Assembly (NCBI RefSeq): GCF_002929805.1
Contig: NZ_PJJM01000085.1
Coordinates: 24,863 to 77,082, forward strand
DNA length: 52,220 nt
Source: Cryobacterium sp. Y50
GTDB lineage: Bacteria; Actinomycetota; Actinomycetes; Actinomycetales; Microbacteriaceae
Reading direction: 5' to 3'
This document shows positions 8,571 to 16,437 of the stretch, in pieces. Within the stretch, counting starts at the first letter, position 1, and the number at the start of each line of letters is the position of its first letter. Made by a program: the position numbers and the translations under genes. The notes under the pieces were generated by a model. That model searched no databases. It worked only from the letters and a program-made list of their open reading frames with translations, and was not told the origin of the DNA.

Positions 8571-8838
8571 GTTCCCAGACGAGTTCGGGGTGCCGGTGCC
8601 AGAACGGTGGAACGACGGATTCCGGCAGCCCGTAGGTGCGTCGCAGCCAGTTCACCCAGCGGTTGAGTTGGATCCATTCGGTCTCGGCGTTGTCGGCGCT
8701 GAGCAGGTTCCAGTTGATCGGATTCGGTGGCTCCGCCACGAGTGGCCCGTCGAGATCGTCCAACGAATTCTCTCGGAACGTGTCATCGTGATCGCGGTAT
8801 GCACACTCGACTCGGGACTGTGACATCGCCGACCTCAC
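8305..8838 (-). CDS. Conjugative-element hypothetical protein (DUF4913-like), 3' end altered
   Basis: Minus-strand protein with an acidic N-terminus, then LNRWVNWLRRTYGLPESVVPPFWHRHPELV in pieces (WVNWLRRTYGL near 60, PPFWHRHPELVWELSALHL near 75-95), GAYDPDQLGSAPLGWHRDFA and QHLRDWVAVS. This Trp/His-rich pattern is typical of small proteins carried by actinobacterial plasmids and integrative elements, and resembles DUF4913; that name is a recollection, not a search result. Start is the GTG at 8838, overlapping the upstream stop (GTGA); an ATG at 8826 is an alternative. After about 8420 the sequence becomes atypical and runs antisense into the AhpD-like gene, consistent with a lost 3' end. Confidence 0.5.
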   Translation of the reverse strand: MRSAMSQSRVECAYRDHDDTFRENSLDDLDGPLVAEPPNPINWNLLSADNAETEWIQLNRWVNWLRRTYGLPESVVPPFWHRHPELVWELSALHLHWLGAYDPDQLGSAPLGWHRDFADARQHLRDWVAVSRTRLERDRPTRQTAGQVNCLPTRWKTSSSVIVTRALCSSLPARCRR

Positions 8839-9035
8839 AGCCCGAGAACGGATGCACCGGCGCGGGTGGGCCCCGCCTCATGCGTTGCCGGGGTGTCGTG
8901 CTCGGCGCCCACCGGTGCGTGGCGTGCACGGTCGACTTCGTAATTAGTGTGGGCGAGGTCGTGGCCGATCTTTTTTGGCACGAACTGTTTTCGTTCGATT
9001 GTCTCGCCGTTGTGCTCGATCTGGTATGGGTGCAC
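8835..9035 (-). pseudogene. Fragment of an unrecognised conjugative-element gene
   Basis: An open minus-strand stretch reads VHPYQIEHNGETIERKQF, then PKKIGHDLAHTNYEVDRA and HAPVGAEHD, ending in a TGA that overlaps the GTG start of the next gene by four bases. The composition and overlap suggest the 3' end of a real gene whose 5' part was lost at the junction with the TraD-like fragment upstream. I do not recognise a family. Confidence 0.35.
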
Positions 9036-9067
9036 GTAGCCCTCGGTACTGAAGCTGTCGCCCTTGG

Positions 9068-9487
9068 CGGCCGAAGATGCGCCGCCCGCTTCATGATGGC
9101 CGAATGCGACGCGGCACGGATGACCTCAGCCCGGGTCGCGATACCGGCGATGCGGTCGGGGTCAACCTTGGGTGCTAAGCCTCGAAACATGCGCTACAAC
9201 CAGAATGCTGCAGTGGATGCCAGGCTCTCCAGCACGATCGCCGTCACTCAGTATGCAAAAGGGTTCAAACCCGGTGCCTGCAGCACCATCGACGGGTTTC
9301 CTGGATCGAGAAGCACGGCGAGCCCAGACTCCGGACCGCCGGCCGGTTGCGCAATCCTGGTCGCCCAGGCCGCGACGGTACCCGCAGCGCGAAGCAGCAG
9401 GGCCCACACTGCCGCACACATCAGAAGTCCGATTCCGAGGTTGGACAGCTCGTCGCCGAGCGCGGCCGGCGGTCGTTGGGTGCTCAT
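9068..9487 (-). pseudogene. TraD/VirD4-like coupling protein, N-terminal remnant
   Basis: From the ATG at 9487 the frame reads MSTQRPPAALGDELSNLGIG, a membrane segment, RIAQPAGGPESGLAVLLDPG, APGLNPFAY, a stop, VTAIVLESLASTAAFWL, a stop, then RMFRGLAPKVDPDRIAGIA, TRAEVIRAAS and KRAAHLRP. This is the N-terminal membrane and linker region of actinobacterial coupling proteins (TraM-recognition/VirD4 type). Both stops (a TGA near 9250 and a TAG near 9194) sit where relatives have Trp, so both fit single changes from TGG. The frame breaks at about 9068, and the ATPase domain is missing. It lies 4 bp after the dprA stop, so both were one operon of the element. Confidence 0.6.
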
Positions 9488-9491
9488 CCGC

Positions 9492-10369
9492 TTAGAATTT
9501 CAGGTCCGGACCGGTGCGGCTGAACCGTCTCGTGACCGAGTATGCGAACGTCCGATCTCCGGAGAAGCAAGCCGTGGAATTCAGGAGGTCGGTCACGTCC
9601 TGCGCATCTGCGACGAGGCTTGCGATCCCCTCCTGAATGAGGCGATGGCAGCCGGCGCTCGCCGGGCTCGTCACCGGTCCGGGTACGGCGGCGACAGGTC
9701 GACCCAAGGCGTGGGCCTGCCCGGCGACGTTCAGTGAGCCGGATCGATGGCCTGCCTCGACGACGACCGTCGCGCCGGACAGGGCCGCGAGCATCCGGTT
9801 TCGTTGGAGGAAGCGCCACCGAGTGGGAGCGGAGCCCGGCGGGAATTCGCTGACGAGCAGGCCGCCGCTCTGTTCGATGCGTTCGAAGAGTTGCTCGTGG
9901 CCGGTTGGGTAGAGGCGGTCAAGGCCGGTGGCGAGCACGGCGATCGTCGAACCGGGGAAGGACATGATGGCTGCTCGGTGTGCTGATTCGTCGATGCCGT
10001 AGGCGCCGCCGGAGATGATCGTTCGGCCTTGGGAGGCGAGTTCTGAGGCGCGCTCGTGCCGAGTTGCTGCAGTTCGCCGGGCCAATCGATGTCATCTGGT
10101 GTCAGCATCCGCAGGTCGTGACGCTCCATGTCGGCCACGATCCGGTCGATCTGACCGGGGTTGATGCGCGGGGCCAGCCGTCGTCGCCACAGCTCGCCTT
10201 CGGCGGGGTCGATGCCGTTGGGTAGTCGCACGCCCGAGGTGATCAGCTGCACGGTCTCCGTCGAGTCGAGCCGAGCCGAGCCGAGCCGAGCGGCCAAGGC
10301 TCCCGTGACGGTGTCGCCGGGCTCGGACAGCGCTGCGAGTGTCATCCTCGCTTCTCGCTGCGCATTCAT
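9492..10369 (-). pseudogene. dprA: DNA-processing protein DprA, internally deleted
   Basis: DprA loads RecA on single-stranded DNA. A perfect AGGAGG precedes the ATG at 10369. The N-terminal helical domain runs through RMTLAALSEPGDTVTGALAA and ends DDIDWPGELQQLGT. The Rossmann core then resumes one frame over with TRHERASELASQGRTIISGG, AYGIDESAHRA, LATGLDRLYPTGH, LLVSEFPPGSAPTRWRFLQR and NVAGQAHALGRPVAAVPGP. About 40 residues that normally join these parts are missing at about 10060-10090, and the frame is lost. In this location, next to TraD- and VirB4-like remnants, it was most likely carried by the conjugative element and not the chromosomal competence gene. A pentanucleotide tract lies in its 5' end. 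Confidence 0.75.
10261..10290. repeat. Pentanucleotide tract (TCGAG)2(CCGAG)4 inside dprA
   Basis: Six consecutive five-base units, four of them identical, lie in the coding part of the dprA remnant and encode a repeated ARLGSARL-type segment on the minus strand. Since five is not a multiple of three, any slip changes the reading frame. Homologues read directly from ARLG to the next helix, so the tract looks like an expansion. Confidence 0.7.
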
Positions 10370-10438
10370 GGCCAGGCCTCCTCGATACTGAATACAAGGT
10401 GCGCCTGCGATCCCGACCAAGCCTGACAGGATGGGAGT

Positions 10439-11461
10439 GTGCGAACGGGCGTTGAGTGGATGGAGCGGCAGCAGGTGCCGCTATACCTTGCCGCGCTCGC
10501 GGCCGGCGTCGGGATCGGCCTTCTGGCTCCCGAACTTGCGCACCCGGCGGAGATCGCGATCAACCCCGTTCTCGGCCTTCTGCTCTACGCGACGTTTCTG
10601 GGGGTACCGTTCGCGAAGATCGGGCGAGCATTTCGCGATTGGCGGTTTCTAACCACAATCCTTGTGGTCAACTTCGTGGCTGTCCCGGTCGTCGTGTTCC
10701 TGCTATCTCGGATCGTCGCCCACGACCAGGTGGTGCTGATCGGGGTGCTGTTCGTGCTGCTGACTCCGTGCGTGGATTACGTCATCGTGTTCACCGGCAT
10801 CGCCGGCGGCGCCAAGGACCGCCTCCTCGCCGCCGCCCCGCTGCTCATGCTCGCCCAGATGCTGCTACTCCCGCTCTATCTGTGGTTGTTCGTCGGGGCT
10901 GAATTTGTACAGTCCGTCGACCTTGCACCGTTCGTCGACGCGTTCCTGCTCTTGATCGCCCTACCCTTCACAGCGGCCGGGTTGACGCAGCTCGCCGCCG
11001 CCCAGACCCGTGTCGGGCGGATCGTGCAGGACGTCGTGCTGGGGGCGATGGTACCGCTAATGATGCTCACCCTCGCCGTCGTGGTGGCGTCGCAGATCAC
11101 CGGCGTCGGGCAAAAGCTGGCCGCGCTGCTCCTTGCTATCCCCGTCTACGTACTGTTCGCTGCCGCAATGGTGCCGATCGGAGCCGTCGCCGGCCGAATG
11201 GCACGCATCGACGTGCCGGGACGGCGGGCGATCGTGTTCAGCGGCGTCACCCGAAACTCTCTCGTCGTCCTGCCGCTCGTTCTGGCCTTGCCGGTCGCGT
11301 TCGACTTTGCCCCACTCGTCGTCGTCACTCAGACTTTGGTTGAGCTAATGATCATGGTTGTCTTCGTTCGCCTGATCCCACGCCTCATCCGCACCCAAGC
11401 GACAAAATTTTCCGGCACGAAGATGCTGTTCAACTTACGACCCCCTGTACGCGAGCCGTGA
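10439..11461 (+). CDS. Arsenic-resistance-type permease (BASS/ACR3-like)
   Basis: Integral membrane transporter of 340 residues with about ten hydrophobic helices, belonging to the bile acid:sodium symporter superfamily, in the branch annotated as arsenic resistance protein. Recognisable stretches are RQQVPLYLAALAAGVGIGLL, INPVLGLLLYATFLGVPF, VLLTPCVDYVIVFTGIAGG (with the conserved Cys) and FSGVTRNSLVVLPLVLALP. The GTG at 10439 follows AGGATGGGA; an ATG at 10460 is an alternative. It is transcribed away from the dprA remnant and appears intact while its neighbours are decayed, as expected for cargo under selection. No arsR or arsC is nearby, so arsenite as substrate is only probable. Confidence 0.75.
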   Translation: MRTGVEWMERQQVPLYLAALAAGVGIGLLAPELAHPAEIAINPVLGLLLYATFLGVPFAKIGRAFRDWRFLTTILVVNFVAVPVVVFLLSRIVAHDQVVLIGVLFVLLTPCVDYVIVFTGIAGGAKDRLLAAAPLLMLAQMLLLPLYLWLFVGAEFVQSVDLAPFVDAFLLLIALPFTAAGLTQLAAAQTRVGRIVQDVVLGAMVPLMMLTLAVVVASQITGVGQKLAALLLAIPVYVLFAAAMVPIGAVAGRMARIDVPGRRAIVFSGVTRNSLVVLPLVLALPVAFDFAPLVVVTQTLVELMIMVVFVRLIPRLIRTQATKFSGTKMLFNLRPPVREP

Positions 11462-11649
11462 TTTGTCGTATCAGCTCAGAATCGCGAGCGTCCGACAGTA
11501 AACGCGCCGTCATGTCGAAGGCCGCGAACGTGTGTGGGGGAGTAGCTGACGATTTTGACGTTGCTGAGCTTGTTGAAGATGAGAATTGATGCATTTCTGA
11601 AGTGACGCGACTGCCGCCACTGGCTATTGCGAACTGAAAGGTCTAACAG

Positions 11650-11862
11650 ATGAATGGAACTGTCCCGCGCCCGCTCAGGCTCGTCCTATGGATACTCGGA
11701 GGGATGTTAGCCGTGATGGCTATATTTAGCCTCATTTCAGCGTGGCAGTCCCAAGCGGATGACTGGTGGGTGGGCGTCGGTCTCGCCATCTCCGGCGGCG
11801 TGTGCCTCACAATCGCGGCCACGAGTCACCGAACTGAGTCACGCTCCAATAAGTCGAATTAG
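11650..11862 (+). CDS. Small two-helix membrane protein
   Basis: Seventy residues: a basic N-terminus (RPLRL), a first membrane helix VLWILGGMLAVMAIFSLIS, a short WQSQADDWW loop, a second helix GVGLAISGGVCLTIAA, and a polar tail. AAAGG lies 8 bases before the ATG. No family is recognised. It stands alone, 188 bp after the arsenic-type permease; the gap between them contains nothing I can assign. Confidence 0.5.
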   Translation: MNGTVPRPLRLVLWILGGMLAVMAIFSLISAWQSQADDWWVGVGLAISGGVCLTIAATSHRTESRSNKSN

Positions 11863-11911
11863 CCTGGGTTTGCCGCGCTGCTCGGTGTAGCATCCGGAAC
11901 AAGTGGCGCAG

Positions 11912-12875
11912 CTATTGCCCTGCCGTCATCCGCGGCGTCCTATCAAAAGTCACCAGCTCGTCGGGGTGCAGTTGATGCTGCACGACAAAGCTGCGATCTT
12001 CGATGTGCCAAAGATCCTGACCGGTACCGAGTGCTGGCAGCAATTTCTGCTCGGTTCGGCTGAGTCCGAGCGCACTCGCGGTGGATCCGAGTTGGTCCGG
12101 TTCTTACCGGTAGACGATGCACGTTTCGGCGTTCGCCAGCAGCGACGAGGCGAGTGCGCGCAGGGCCGACGAGCCGCTCGACTTCGGTCAGGCGGTCCTC
12201 GTCATCCTCGGAGTTGGGGGAGAGCATGCAATCGACCACCATGGGCAGGATGGGCACTTCGGCGCTGCGAACGGCATCGGCCAGGGCGAGGTCGATCGCC
12301 GTGTGCTCGAGCGGACTGAGGGATCGATCGCGCGCGGTTTCGGTAAGGGAGCCGATCAGATCGCGTCGCCGGGCAGCCAGCTGCGCCGACCATTCGGTGT
12401 CCGAAACGGATGCTGCCCGGTGGCCTTCGTCGAGGGGATTGAGCCGGTTGCGCAGTCCGTGGCCGAGAACGATCGCCTAGCCGCCGACGGCCTCGGCCAC
12501 GGCAGTGTGCTCGCCCTTCGGATCGCCCGGAACATACACACGCCGCCCAAAGGGGAGCGAGCGGGCGTAGAGAGACTTCGCCAACGTGGACCTACTGGAG
12601 CCGACGATTCCGACCAGCACGATGTTCGGAGCGGTGATCAGGCCTCGTTGGTAGAGCATCCACGAGTCGTAGATGAAGGATTCACCGGATTAGAGGTCTT
12701 GCTCGACGAAGACGCCGGCCGAGCCGAGTCCGGCCCCGGCGAGAAACGGGTAGTGGCCTGACAGCACCGCTGTCGTGTCCTGGTGTTTGGGGAGTTTTAG
12801 TCTTTCCGGGCGTGCGCAGTTGTGCGGGCACAGCCTCGCCAACTTTGGGCAGGTAGGCGCCCGATCGTGCTTCAT
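11912..12875 (-). pseudogene. VirB4-like conjugation ATPase, eroded
   Basis: Minus strand, in order: PKHQDTTAVLSGHYPF, GVFVEQDL, a stop at 12690-12692, ESFIYDSWMLYQRGL, the P-loop region VGIVGSSRSTLAKSLYARSL (normal Walker A has GxGKS/T, here SSRST), GRRVYVPGDPKGEHTAVAEA, a stop at 12477-12479, VLGHGLRNRLNPLDEGHR, SLSPLEHTAIDLALADAV, and PNSEDDEDRLTEVERLVG. About 150 residues are then missing and the frame changes; the C-terminus follows as SLLANAETCIVYR, EPDQLGSTASALGLSRTEQK and VVQHQLHPDELVTFD to 11912. This is the hallmark order of VirB4-like ATPases of actinobacterial conjugative elements. Two nonsense codons, a broken P-loop and a deletion make it dead. Confidence 0.75.
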
Positions 12876-12917
12876 CCCGCTCGGCCGTATGCTTACGCTC
12901 GGTTACTGCGGTGTCTT

Positions 12918-13390
12918 TCACAGCGTGATCGTGCGCTCGGCCATGCGCGTTGTGCGCGGGGCGGCCCAGAGATCGTCGCAACGCGGCATCGGCCGCACCG
13001 ACTCCACTACAGATTCAAGCGGTTGCCACCGCAACAGAGAAACGAACCGGTACGTCCCGCTGTAGGTCAGCGCGTACAGAAAGCCGTAGTGCTCGATGGT
13101 GTGGCCGGTCCTGCCGGCCGGGATGCGGTCGTAGGTGTACCCATTCTCGAGGGCAGCATCGATCGTCGCATCGTCGAAGTCCCGTGGCTGCGGGTGATCG
13201 AACGCAGCGGATGCTCCGCTTCGGTCGATCAGGCCGAGCACCGCGTCGGCCTCAGCTCCTTGTTGACGGTGTTGACCTCTTCCCCACGGACGGTCGCACG
13301 AGCGACGTCGCCTGCCAGATCTATCTGACGCCGAATGGCCTGGCCGAAATTCCGACCCAGCAATAAATCGAGGCTGCGCTCGCCGCTCAT
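12918..13390 (-). pseudogene. Unrecognised conjugative-element gene with a frameshift
   Basis: From the ATG at 13390 the frame reads MSGERSLDLLLGRNFGQAI, then RQIDLAGDVARATVRGEEVN, and fails near 13245. One frame over, it continues VLGLIDRSGASAAFDHPQP, RDFDDATIDAALENGYTYDR, GRTGHTIEHYGFLYALTYS and GTYRFVSLLRWQ. The two parts read well together as one soluble protein. It lies just upstream of the VirB4-like remnant in the same orientation, so it probably belonged to the same transfer operon. I do not recognise a family. Confidence 0.4.
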
Positions 13391-13478
13391 GGATAACGCG
13401 CTTATAAGGCTACGGAACCAGAAGATTAGCCGTAAACGACCGGTGGTAATTAGTCAGCGTTCGATGTAATGTCAGCGC

Positions 13479-13832
13479 ATGCTGACTATTGTTTCTCGGG
13501 TGGACGTGATGAACCGGTTGGGCCGAGCAATGGCCGATCCCACCAGGTCGCGAATCTTGCTGTCCCTGCTCGATGGCCCGGGATATCCGGGTGCGTTGGC
13601 TCGGGAGCTGCACTTGTCGCGGTCGAACGTGTCTAACCATCTGTCCTGCCTGAGAGGCTGCGGAATCGTGGCCGCCGTTCCGGAAGGCCGCTCGACTCGC
13701 TATGAGATCGCGGATCCCCACGTGACGAAGGCGCTAGTCGCCCTAGTGAATGTCGTGCTCGCCGTCGACGACGGTCTCGGCTGCGTCGATGAGGCCTGCG
13801 ACGTGCCACTGTGCTGCGTGACCGACGAATGA
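13479..13832 (+). CDS. cmtR: CmtR-type Cd/Pb-sensing ArsR family repressor
   Basis: Winged-helix repressor of 117 residues that releases DNA when it binds Cd(II) or Pb(II). The DNA-recognition helix is in LHLSRSNVSNHLSCLRGCG. Cys57, Cys61 and Cys102 are present at exactly the positions of the metal ligands known for Mycobacterium tuberculosis CmtR. The C-terminal tail is extra cysteine-rich (GCVDEACDVPLCC). A short palindrome-like AT-rich region just upstream (13435-13480) may be its operator. The stop codon overlaps the ATG of the efflux gene (ATGA), so regulator and pump are one unit. It lies inside the eroded conjugative region but is intact. Confidence 0.88.
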   Translation: MLTIVSRVDVMNRLGRAMADPTRSRILLSLLDGPGYPGALARELHLSRSNVSNHLSCLRGCGIVAAVPEGRSTRYEIADPHVTKALVALVNVVLAVDDGLGCVDEACDVPLCCVTDE

Positions 13833-14515
13833 GCCTCTCCGCTGACGACCGAGTCGTTGAAATTCAGCTTGACCGAACGCAGATTCTCCGTCGCCGGATT
13901 CGGTGGATCGTCGCGGTGACTATTGCCTACAACGTCATCGAAGCGATCATTGCGATCGCGGCGGGAAGTGTGGCGTCCTCAGCAGCTCTCATCGGTTTTG
14001 GCCTCGACTCCATCGTTGAGGTCCTCTCCGCGGCCGCGGTGGCATGGCAGTTCGCAGCCCCCGATCCGGAGAAGCGGGAGAAGACCGCGCTGCGAGTCAT
14101 TGCGTGGGCGTTCTTCACTCTCGCCGCGTACGTGACCGTCGATGCCGGGCTGTCCTTATTCGGTGTTCAAGAAGCGGAACACAGCACGGTCGGCATTGTG
14201 CTGGCCGCGGTCAGTCTTCTAGTGATGCCCTTTCTGAGCTTCGCCGAACGTCGCGCCGGTCGGGAGTTGGGCTCAGCCTCGGCGGTCGCCGACTCGAAGC
14301 AAACTCTGATCTGCTCCTATCTCTCCGCAGCCTTGCTAATCGGGCTGCTGCTGAATACCCTTTTCGGTTGGGCGTGGGCGGACTCGGTCGCAGCCCTCGT
14401 GATCGTGGTCTTCGCCGTCAGGGAAGGCCTCGAGGCGTGGCGGGGCGACGCCTGCAAAGTACCCGTGTCTGCTCTGACTGGGGAACGCCAGGTCGAGCAC
14501 GAAGACTGCAGCTAA
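13829..14515 (+). CDS. Cation diffusion facilitator family efflux transporter
   Basis: Inner-membrane metal/proton antiporter of 228 residues. The ATG at 13829 overlaps the cmtR stop; a longer open frame from 13811 is not needed. Membrane segments are visible from IRWIVAVTIAYNVIEAIIAI onward, with GFGLDSIVEVLSAAAVAW (the Asp is a likely metal ligand) and a later WADSVAALVIVVFAVREGLE. It is shorter than classic CDF proteins and lacks the cytoplasmic C-terminal metal domain, as in the compact actinobacterial branch. Coupling to cmtR points to Cd, Pb or Zn export. Confidence 0.82.
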   Translation: MSLSADDRVVEIQLDRTQILRRRIRWIVAVTIAYNVIEAIIAIAAGSVASSAALIGFGLDSIVEVLSAAAVAWQFAAPDPEKREKTALRVIAWAFFTLAAYVTVDAGLSLFGVQEAEHSTVGIVLAAVSLLVMPFLSFAERRAGRELGSASAVADSKQTLICSYLSAALLIGLLLNTLFGWAWADSVAALVIVVFAVREGLEAWRGDACKVPVSALTGERQVEHEDCS

Positions 14516-14520
14516 ACCAC

Positions 14521-14683
14521 TCACACGCTCCGACACAACGGCAGGGCCGCCGCCGTGAACGCCTACGCCTGCTGACCCATGAGGCGCCGCGTTTCACAGG
14601 ATGCTTGGATGGCGACCTGCTCGATCGACGCCACAGCACGATCGAGGTCATCGACAGTGGGCGCGGTCACACACACTAGACCG
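14521..14683 (-). pseudogene. SCO6880-like conjugation protein, C-terminal remnant
   Basis: The minus strand reads GLVCVTAPTVDDLDRAVASI, EQVAIQASCETRRLMGQQA, a TAG, then AFTAAALPLCRSV and a TGA. This matches the C-terminal region of SCO6880-family transfer proteins, which typically sit just upstream of the VirB4 gene. The orientation is the same as the VirB4 remnant; the cmtR unit lies between them. Immediately upstream (14685-14830, minus) another open piece reads GIAAALVAIAAAKFGPKVGG and VLRQEMTVLTGALRAAHH, a membrane-type fragment I cannot assign. Confidence 0.45.
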
Positions 14684-14834
14684 GTGGTGCGCCGCACGCA
14701 GCGCCCCGGTCAGGACGGTCATTTCCTGGCGGAGCACCGTCGCTGCGCCACCGACTTTTGGGCCGAACTTGGCTGCGGCGATGGCGACTAACGCGGCGGC
14801 GATTCCCGCGGTGGAGCAGAAAACGTAGGGATCG

Positions 14835-15014
14835 GTGGCGCAGCTCGCGGCGGCGTTCGAGACCTTGGCGGCGACCGCACATCACGACCGGTGGGTGGCG
14901 CTGGTACGCACGCAGGGTCTCTCGTCGGGTCAGGCTGACACGGTCATCTACCCGGATGCCTTCGGGCCGTTGACCGCGCAGCTGCGGCGAGCCGAGGCCC
15001 ACTTTGTTGACGTT
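14835..15014 (+). pseudogene. Possible relaxase C-terminal remnant
   Basis: On the plus strand VAQLAAAFETLAATAHHDRW, VALVRTQGLSSGQADTVIY and PDAFGPLTAQLRRAEAHFVD resemble the C-terminal helical tail of MobF-type (TraA-like) relaxases of actinobacterial elements. An in-frame TAG precedes it at 14826 and the resemblance ends at about 15014. The opposite strand is also open here, so the assignment is tentative. Confidence 0.35.
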
Positions 15015-15147
15015 GCGAGCGAGCGCCGTACTCGACCACGCGCTCCTCGTTGGGGAGCCCGGCCCAGCCTCGCCACCCTTCATGCAGTGCCAACTGAAGG
15101 TACCGGCAGTGAGATAGAAGTGCCTGTTTGTTCGATTACCAGTTGTT

Positions 15148-15363
15148 CTATCGTGGTGACAGCTTGCGCAGGGCACTTGCCTTGTGCGCGGCTTCCGCAT
15201 CCGTCTTCTCGGACTTCACGATATATTTTGGGTCATCTTTCGAGGCGTGAAACGTTGTGCCCGCGAAGTCAAAGTCGCTCGTCTTCTTGTCGACGACTTC
15301 CCCCTGTGTTCGCCCCTGAGCTGTTGCCCAAATCACCCGGTCGCCTTTGCTGAAATCTGTCAT
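15148..15363 (-). CDS. DUF2945/hypervirulence-associated TUDOR domain protein
   Basis: Small soluble protein of 71 residues. The sequence MTDFSKGDRVIWATAQGRTQ, then GEVVDKKTSDFDFAGTTFHA, DDPKYIVKSEKTDAEAAHK and a C-terminal LRKLS is the whole DUF2945 domain, a five-stranded TUDOR-like barrel. No biochemical role is established. It is encoded divergently from a DUF3140 gene about 200 bp away; the two families often occur together in actinobacteria, so a joint function is plausible. Confidence 0.82.
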   Translation of the reverse strand: MTDFSKGDRVIWATAQGRTQGEVVDKKTSDFDFAGTTFHASKDDPKYIVKSEKTDAEAAHKASALRKLSPR

Positions 15364-15567
15364 GTTCGCAGCCTACGGACGGCTGTGTCCAGGTACTAGT
15401 GGGGAGTCAACTATCAACCCGCCGACAGTTCGTCCGATGCGCGGGTATCGGATGTGCACGGGCCCAAGAATGCTCCTTTTACTGAGGCCTTTCGTGAATT
15501 TTCAGATCACGCTACTGAGCCAACACGCACTCTTGTCAATGTGAATCATCACCAGGATGATTGAGTT

Positions 15568-15915
15568 ATGGCAGCTAAAGCGAACGATGTCGATGCGATC
15601 TGGGACGACTGGAAAAGCGCGGTCACGATGACCGCCAGTGAGATCTCGTCGTGGCTCGACACAGACCAATCCAAGGAGGTCGGACAGAAAGACGATGGTA
15701 GCGGGGAATCCATCGGGCATCGGTCCGGACGCAGGATCGTGACGATTCTTGGAACGAAGAAGGGCGATCTGACCGTGTCCGATATCGAACATATGCACAA
15801 GGTGGTCGGCTACGTGAAGCGACACACGGCACAGAAACCGGATTCGGATGTCGAGCACTCGCGCTGGCGCTACTCCCTGATGAATTGGGGAAATGATCCG
15901 CTGAAGAAAGTTTAG
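15568..15915 (+). CDS. DUF3140 domain-containing protein
   Basis: Soluble protein of 115 residues matching DUF3140 along its whole length: WDDWKSAVTMTASEISSWL, GHRSGRRIVTILGTKKGDL, HMHKVVGYVKRHTAQKP and a terminal SRWRYSLMNWGNDPLK. Function is unknown; the pattern of basic helices suggests nucleic acid contact, which is inference. It lies divergent from the DUF2945 gene. The remnant of a dehydrogenase begins 14 bp downstream. Confidence 0.82.
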   Translation: MAAKANDVDAIWDDWKSAVTMTASEISSWLDTDQSKEVGQKDDGSGESIGHRSGRRIVTILGTKKGDLTVSDIEHMHKVVGYVKRHTAQKPDSDVEHSRWRYSLMNWGNDPLKKV

Positions 15916-15928
15916 CGCCCCGCTACCG

Positions 15929-16231
15929 CGGGACCTTGGTCTCTCCACCGACCTGGCCCAGTCGGTGGGCGTTCCCGCCGAACTCAGCAGCCTGGTGGAA
16001 CAGCTCTACCACCGCACCCGTGCCCAATACGGTGACGGCGCCGGGCAGGTGAGCCTGGCGCGACTCTACGAGGATCTCAGCGGCATCAACCTGCGCCTGA
16101 ATGATTCGACCCCGTCGAGCCTCGCCGATGTGGTCGCGGCCGAAGTGCCAGCGACAGCCTCGATCGCCGCATCTGTTGCAGCATCCGTTGCCGTTGCGTC
16201 ATCGGTCAATTCCGATCAGGCCTCCGCATGA
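15929..16231 (+). pseudogene. 3' fragment of a beta-hydroxyacid dehydrogenase (GarR/3-HIBADH-like)
   Basis: The frame reads RDLGLSTDLAQSVGVPAEL, SSLVEQLYHRTRAQYGDGAG and LARLYEDLSGINLRLN, the typical C-terminal helical end of 3-hydroxyisobutyrate or tartronate-semialdehyde reductases. The Rossmann domain and catalytic Lys are absent; the sequence to the left belongs to the DUF3140 gene. The last part (AVAASVAASVAVASS-like Ala/Ser/Val repeats) is an unusual low-complexity tail. A truncated leftover from a recombination event. Confidence 0.65.
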
Positions 16232-16437
16232 GCGTCCGAATTGGTTTATACGGTGCCGAACGAACAATCATCGACGCCTTCCGAACACGAGACATGAACG
16301 GCCCCGAACAGGCAAACGAAGCACTCAAGCGCTGGCTGTGCCGGCCAGGATTTTAGTCATCGGAGTTGCTCAGCATGGCGAAGAGCTTCCCCAAAACGCT
16401 CCCGGCAATTCGCTCGGCGTTGGAGATTCTGCTGTGA
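16228..16437 (+). pseudogene. abiEi: AbiEi-type antitoxin, 3' part with an in-frame TAG
   Basis: The frame reads VRIGLYGAERTIIDAFRTRD, then GPEQANEALKRWLCRPGF, a TAG at 16354-16356, and in the same frame SSELLSMAKSFPKTLPAIR and SALEILL before a TGA. This is the C-terminal half of AbiEi antitoxins (type IV toxin-antitoxin, phage defence). Homologues have Gln or a similar residue at the stop. The N-terminal winged-helix DNA-binding half is missing; the ATG at 16228 is only where the fragment begins, overlapping the dehydrogenase remnant. Confidence 0.7.

Noticed and set aside
8727..9737. Plus-strand frame of 336 codons across 8.7-9.7 kb
   Set aside because: It is antisense to the TraD-like and dprA remnants, which have recognisable motifs; the plus-strand translation has none.
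11903..13366. Several plus-strand frames of 100-214 codons in 11.9-13.4 kb
   Set aside because: All are antisense to the VirB4-like and neighbouring remnants and contain no recognisable motif.
14676..15200. Minus-strand frame of 174 codons
   Set aside because: Arg- and Pro-rich translation without motifs. Better-supported fragments (the SCO6880-like tail on the minus strand and a relaxase-like tail on the plus strand) lie in other frames.
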